Below the pieces are notes generated by a model. It saw only the letters and a program-made list of their open reading frames with translations, was not told the DNA's origin and made no database searches. A stretch of 64,000 nt of DNA from Litomosoides sigmodontis (Eukaryota > Nematoda > Chromadorea > Rhabditida > Onchocercidae), in assembly GCA_963070105.1 (NCBI GenBank), contig OY718805.1, positions 3,282,001-3,346,000 of the forward strand. Direction: 5' to 3'. This document shows positions 58,743 through 64,000 of the stretch, in pieces. Numbering within the stretch: the stretch's first letter is position 1; the number at the start of each line of letters is the position of its first letter. A program made the translations under genes and the position numbers.

Positions 58743-60434
58743 GGTTAGTCTTTTGTAAGTTTAAATTTCTCATATGAAAACAATCGAAAGAAAAGAACTG
58801 TATGAACTTTTTATATCTTAAATATTGAATATGGCTGGTATTATGGCATTTGAAATGGGAAATATGATGACTTATTAAGCAGTGAATTATTTTAACTATT
58901 CGGTATTTCGCAGTCAATTCTTTCAGTATAATCAATCTGTTTATCAAAGGCATGTTCGTGTTACCGACAACAATATAAGTTCCTCTTTGAATAGTGGTGA
59001 ACTCGGAATTTGAGATGTGTACTAAATTGATCCACGGACCTCCGAATGCAATTTGCGAGTATCATTTTGGAGATAAAATTTGATGTTGTTGGCATATTTT
59101 TAATTGTATTTTATTAAATAAAATGATAGAAGTGTATGGGGCAGTATTATTTTTCGGTGTCTTAAGACAATGTCAGGTTCGAATGTAATAAAATAGGGTA
59201 AGGAATTTTAGTTTGGGCCTAGGGTTTCACTAAAAACTAACTTGCGTTTATCCTGTAATAGTTCATGGACATAGTAGTTAGCCTTTTTTTAAGAGTAAAA
59301 GCAATGAAAATTAGAACTTGAATCTCCGACGGATTGATTTTGGCTCGTGACTATAAGTTCATTATTATTCGGTTTGTGTGTGTTCGGTTGGTAACTTTTC
59401 GCTTCCGCGCAGATTGCGAAATCTTGAACGGGCATCTATGTCACTTGATGTCTTCCTGTTTATGGCTGTTACGGGTGGAAGTTTGAGCATATGCCCGCTT
59501 GAGCGTCTTTTATTATATGATACTTGCGACATTCTCTTCTTAAAAATTGTAGTTCAATTTGGATTGCATTTTGTGTATTGAGGAACTTGTGAGCTGTTTT
59601 GTAGGACTGATTTCTAACAGAAGTTCAACGTTGGGAACTTCTAGTATCATATATACGTCTGAAGTAACTGTAAGGAATCTACCTGCATAGTACTTGTAGG
59701 ACTAAGGCCTGTGTCTTTTTTACTGCTTCGCGAATCCGCTATAGGTAATTTTTCGGATGGCATAGTACTCATTGTATTCAATGTCGTGAGATAATTCGGC
59801 TGAATCCAAAGGCATTTAGAAACTGTTTGCGTGAGACAATTTGAAATATTTCTAACCTTTGATATCTTTTATAAAAATCTTGAAGCAATATATAGTACTA
59901 GAAGACTTCATTTAAATTTTTTAACTTTGATTACAATGATGTAATCATGTGAATTTTCGGTTATTGCAGTTAAATTTTTAAAAATAATGCAAAAGATCAG
60001 CAACTTACAGGTGTTGGTGTCATAGGTGAAAGTTTTTGTTTCATGTGAGGCGTCTTTTCAAATGTTCTTTAAAAAGTATTTGAATAGCATTAAGTATGTT
60101 TCATATTTTGCTAAATATTTCTGCTTATTTTTACTTTGTCATATTGGAAATAAGAATTCGAAAGTATTTTATCATAATTTCCTATGGAAGTTGATATTAT
60201 CTGACAAATATTTTATGGGAAAACTTTTCAATTACCTTGAAATAGACTGTGTTGGTGACTCGTCACGTATTTTGCTTTTACTCTTCCTGCTGATAATGAA
60301 TGGTGTTGGCATCGTTCTTTCTCCCACTTTTACATCAATTTCAATCTAAATTATATATTATTCGATATTGTGCAACTAAATTAGCTATAATTAGAAAATA
60401 TTTCAATAATGAATGATATAAATTATCGTTTTCT
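58743..60434. other. Interval between convergent AAR2 and membrane-protein genes
   Basis: No gene seen. AATAAA at 59117-59122 (+), 375 nt after the AAR2 stop, is the likeliest poly(A) signal. Open frames at 59378-59581 and 60026-60349 are hydrophobic, AT-driven and unsupported. Confidence 0.55.
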
Positions 60435-62494
60435 TCATTTAATCATCACTAACATACCTACAATGTAAGCAAGAATGGTAATCGATGCAAAGGGTCCTTG
60501 TGCAGTGATACGAAGCATCTGTTGTGTTCTAATATCACCAGCACCTTTTTCTAGCAAATTCTCTAATCCACTTATTTTCCAAATTTTGTTATGAATTACT
60601 CCGTGCACGAGCCATCTACGTTGCGTGGACTGTAATTTAACGTTGCTAATTTATCATCACCGCAATAATAACAATGTGCAATGCCAATTTCTTTTTTTCC
60701 TTCTCAAGGATTTTAGTAAAAAAATCAAACGCTCATAAAATTAACTCCTATAAAGTAACATAAAACCGTTAAATTGATAACAATACTCTACAATGAATTT
60801 AAAATAACATAAATAAAAGCTAAGAAAAGAAAATGGAAATAAAAATAAGCACCTCTTCCAGGATCGTACGCATTTTACGAACCAGAAAATCACATAGTCG
60901 ATTTTGTGCATCATCAGTTAGTTTAGCACGAATATGTTTAAATTCTTCAACTTCTTGCAAAGCATTCTGTAACAGGCGGAATTGTTAATCATTCTCTATG
61001 AACTTTCCAACTAAAACATTTTGTAAATTATAATAAAACTATGCAGCGCTCGATAACTTACCTAAATTTTAAATGTATGCTAATTTCAAATTGATAATAA
61101 AGTATTAATTCAAATAAATTTATAGTGATGAATAATCCAGATACGCTTTCCTTCAACGAAACTACAGCATATTTCTTGTTTTTCCTTGCATATTATAAAG
61201 ATTTGTTAAGGATAGATCTATTAAATCTTCTTTGTAAATTAGAAAATTCACATCTAAATTCAATGCTTCATTTTTGCTATCAGTTGTGCAATACTTTGCA
61301 ATACCTGAAGTACAACGATAAATTCAAATCCACGTGTCGTCCAATCTATTTCTAGCGTGAAACGGATAAGTGTAGCATCTGTATCAGCTGTCTCTTGTTT
61401 TGTCAGTGAATCAGTTTGCTCTCTGTACGGAATGACGAACTTTATCATCTAATTTGTTCGAGGGAAAAAAAAACAATGAATTACTGACGAAATAGCCTTT
61501 TTCCTTCGTACCATCACTTTAACACCGCTAGCATTTGCTGCTGCTACTGTACCACTCTCAACTTCCGCTGTACGATCGGCTGATTGTACGATACGAAGCT
61601 TAAAATATTCCGCGATCACTTCTCCACTATTTTTTATTTAAATTTATCATTAAATTAAGCAATGCATAAATTCATCAAACATATAGATATATATGATCAT
61701 ATATTAGCAGGTTATTTTCAAACAGGTATCCCAGAATGAAACAAATGGCAGAAGTTGATTTGATTATATAATTAGGATGGTATTCTATTTCTTTCATCTA
61801 ATGTATTTAGAATGAAGTAATAAATAATAATTTAAACATGACTAATTCATACCTCTTCAGTGTTTCGACCCATAATAGCTCCTTCATGATCCATTTTCTC
61901 CTCCTCTGGTATATTTTCAAAATCTTCACGTCCATAAAACGTCTACAAAAGTGATACAAGTAGCAAAAATTGTCCAGTGCTAACACTTCCGCTTAAATTG
62001 GAATGAAAGTATCAGTGGTTGTTTGTTTGGTGTAGTGAAATTCGAATTGAAATTCACTTCAATCTTCAACAGAAAGATCAGAATATCATCAATTCTTGAA
62101 ACTCCCGTTGCACTTGATTAATTTAGGAAAAGCAAAAGAAAAACTGTTTGATGAAATTTATACTTCAGTATTTCTCAATTCTTCGTACTGTGTGATGTCA
62201 TTTGGTAGAAACATGGTGACTTCATTAAATCTTTAAACAATAATAGTCCTCTGATTTTAGACTTAATTAAATACTTAAATAATAATGAATTTTTTTCATT
62301 TTTCTCTACTAACTATTTCGTTTGTACCAGTGGATTTTTATTTTTAAAAGAAAAAAAAAAACCTTTTTTCGTTGAGTTTCTCGAGCGATGTAAGCCATGA
62401 TAACGATGATAAATTCCACTAATACTATGAAGAAAGTAATGAGTTGAGGGGTATATGCTGGAAGGCTATCGATTGCATATTGACATCGAGCCAT
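60435..62494 (-). CDS. Unrecognised membrane protein, about 287 residues, 7 exons
   Basis: Family not recognised. Minus-strand exons in order: 62494-62363, 61942-61853, 61797-61724, 61626-61512, 61448-61305, 60966-60853 and 60629-60435 (TGA). Visible: a membrane segment near residues 17-36 (LITFFIVLVEFIIVIMAYIA), an acidic stretch (FENIPEEEKMDHEG), a soluble middle with FTLEIDWTTRGFEF and a helical LQEVEEFKHIRAKLTDD, and a second hydrophobic segment at the C-terminus (FASITILAYIVGMLVMIK). That suggests two membrane passes with a loop of about 230 residues. Exon 3 (74 nt) was added because exons 2 and 4 do not otherwise join in phase; it is tentative. The first donor (AAG|GTTTTT) is weak. Confidence 0.65.
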
Positions 62495-63865
62495 GATTAT
62501 CGGATGAAATGATCAAAGTATGCGCTTGCTGTTAAATTACAAAGTTAATCGCAGCAAGTAAGATTACAGCGTAGCGATGAACCAACCGGCTCTGAGAGCA
62601 GTGCAAAAAGAAATGGCGCATCGAACCTGAATGTGAAATTCTAGTACAAAAAATCATTGACGATAAATGTACAGTTAGCAAATTTCGCAACCTTTTTTTT
62701 TCTCTCTTATTTAATGCCATTTCGATTGTTTTTCTTCCTCAATTGTTAATTCGAAAGGCAATGAAACTTTTGTTTTTAATAATCAAAGGATGATTGGAGA
62801 AGAATTGCCATGCTTTACACTGTAGTAATTTCAGTTTTTGGAAAATGATTTAAAAGAATTTTCGGAGAATTTATTGAATATGCAGGTGGAGTAATGAGTA
62901 ATTGATGGAAACATTAACTACTTTCTATCGAAATCCTAGCATTAGTTACAATGCTCAATAGTTATGGTTCTGTGTGTGCACAGCTTTATACCAATCATTT
63001 ATTCCGTCTGATAATTTTCCAAAGCTTTGAAACACATACCACATAAAATTGAACGAAATACAGCAAGTCAAATTGTATCATTTTTTTTAACAAAAGATAA
63101 ATAGTCAGTGTTGATGATGGAATGAGAACGATTACAAGCATAAATATGAATTTGATAGAATGAACAGATCAAAAGAAAAAAACAATAAAGCCAAGGGATA
63201 TTTTTTCAATCTCGCTCACATTCATGCAATTTACCCGTGAGCAACATTGATAATAGTGATGACTCCAACAAGTTAAAATGTTTTGTTCAATTTGCAAATA
63301 GTCTTTTTAAGGAATTTAGAAATTTGCAGTTAAATATAGTGTGAACTTATCGATTTTCAACTTATTTCAATCTTCGACGAAATAAGAGAAAATGAGTTAT
63401 TTGAGTTTCTGTTGTTCTTTTTTAGTATACGACTTCCAGCCGTTTTTAACTCGTTAATTAAAATTAGCTACCGCTTCCTTTTAGCTAGAAGCTACAGTTT
63501 CCTCGGTAATTCTAGAGAACGCCAAAACTTTCTCAATAAAGAATTGAAAATTATTATCACCCGCTCTCTTAATTTTGAATTTCCAGTGTCAGCAAACACG
63601 AATTAATTACAAGTGAGAGAGATAGATATACATGTTGTCATAATTAACACAAATGCTATAAGCCATCGATGTGATTTTCGCAAGGCTTTTATTTTTCAAT
63701 GTGTCATATAAAGAATTATTTTATTCTAAATGTTGTCATCATCTAAAGACTCACCCTTCAGAAATAAAATTATTCTACAAATTTGTGATAAATGAGGCTC
63801 AAAAAAATTCTTTCAAGTTTATGTTAAGGTCAAGGTTTCTTTGTCGTGAGAAAGAGATCAAAACG
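62495..63865. other. AT-rich interval with no gene seen
   Basis: Upstream flank of the membrane-protein gene and downstream flank of the right-edge gene. Open frames are short and AT-driven. Confidence 0.6.
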
Positions 63866-63925
63866 TTATTCACTATCGTCATCATCCAAAAGCATTCCCT
63901 TTTCCTTCATAAATTCCACCATTGT
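63866..63925 (-). CDS. Last coding exon of a gene entering from the right edge
   Basis: On the minus strand a TTTCAG acceptor precedes 63925, followed by 19 codons and a TAA. The tail reads TMVEFMKEKGMLLDDDDSE: an amphipathic helix-like segment with an acidic C-terminus. The phase at the acceptor is assumed to be 0. Too short to name; the rest lies beyond the window. Confidence 0.5.
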   Translation of the reverse strand, partial: TMVEFMKEKGMLLDDDDSE

Positions 63926-64000
63926 CTGAAATTTTAATAGAAAATTGAACATATCGTATTTTTCTGGACTGCTTTTAAGCAATCAATCGCATTACACTTT

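Noticed and set aside
60026..60349. 107-codon hydrophobic plus-strand frame
   Set aside because: AT-driven composition, no start context, no family; lies between convergent genes.

Overview
The window reads as nuclear DNA of a spirurid (probably filarial) nematode. It is AT-rich and intron-dense, with GT-AG introns ending in TTTCAG or TTTTAG. Two genes have a trans-splice-like acceptor a few bases before the ATG. The species cannot be fixed from sequence alone. I saw no bacterial, viral or transposon gene.

Layout: (1) 139-234, minus strand: first coding exon of a gene leaving the left edge, perhaps ATP synthase subunit d. (2) 235-10566: about 10 kb without a convincing gene, crowded with GA/CT, GT and CTA/CTG microsatellites. 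(3) 10567-38737, plus: a complete SPEN/SHARP-family gene, the nematode DIN-1 type. I traced 50 coding exons whose phases join into about 3,586 codons: four RRMs, Ser/Arg-, Pro-, Lys/Glu-, acidic and Gln-rich regions, and a C-terminal SPOC domain. (4) 41913-44544, plus: deoxyribose-phosphate aldolase (7 exons). (5) 45273-48393, plus: PYROXD1-like flavoprotein oxidoreductase (10 exons). (6) 49479-49551, minus: tRNA-Asn(GTT). (7) 50035-55257, minus: an unrecognised secreted protein of about 383 residues whose third intron holds a 602-nt TAA repeat. (8) 55803-58742, plus: AAR2 U5 snRNP assembly factor, divergent from gene 7. (9) 60435-62494, minus: an unrecognised membrane protein of about 287 residues. 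(10) 63866-63925, minus: last coding exon of a gene entering from the right edge.

The genes do not form one pathway. SPEN/DIN-1 is a transcriptional corepressor, AAR2 a splicing assembly factor, the aldolase a nucleoside-salvage enzyme and PYROXD1 an oxidoreductase. The least explained items are the two unrecognised proteins, the very long microsatellites inside introns, a coding-strand hairpin next to a splice donor in the SPEN gene, and a coding-like but interrupted stretch at 19996-20139. All exon models were made by eye from splice signals, phase and remembered family sequence; none was tested against transcripts.
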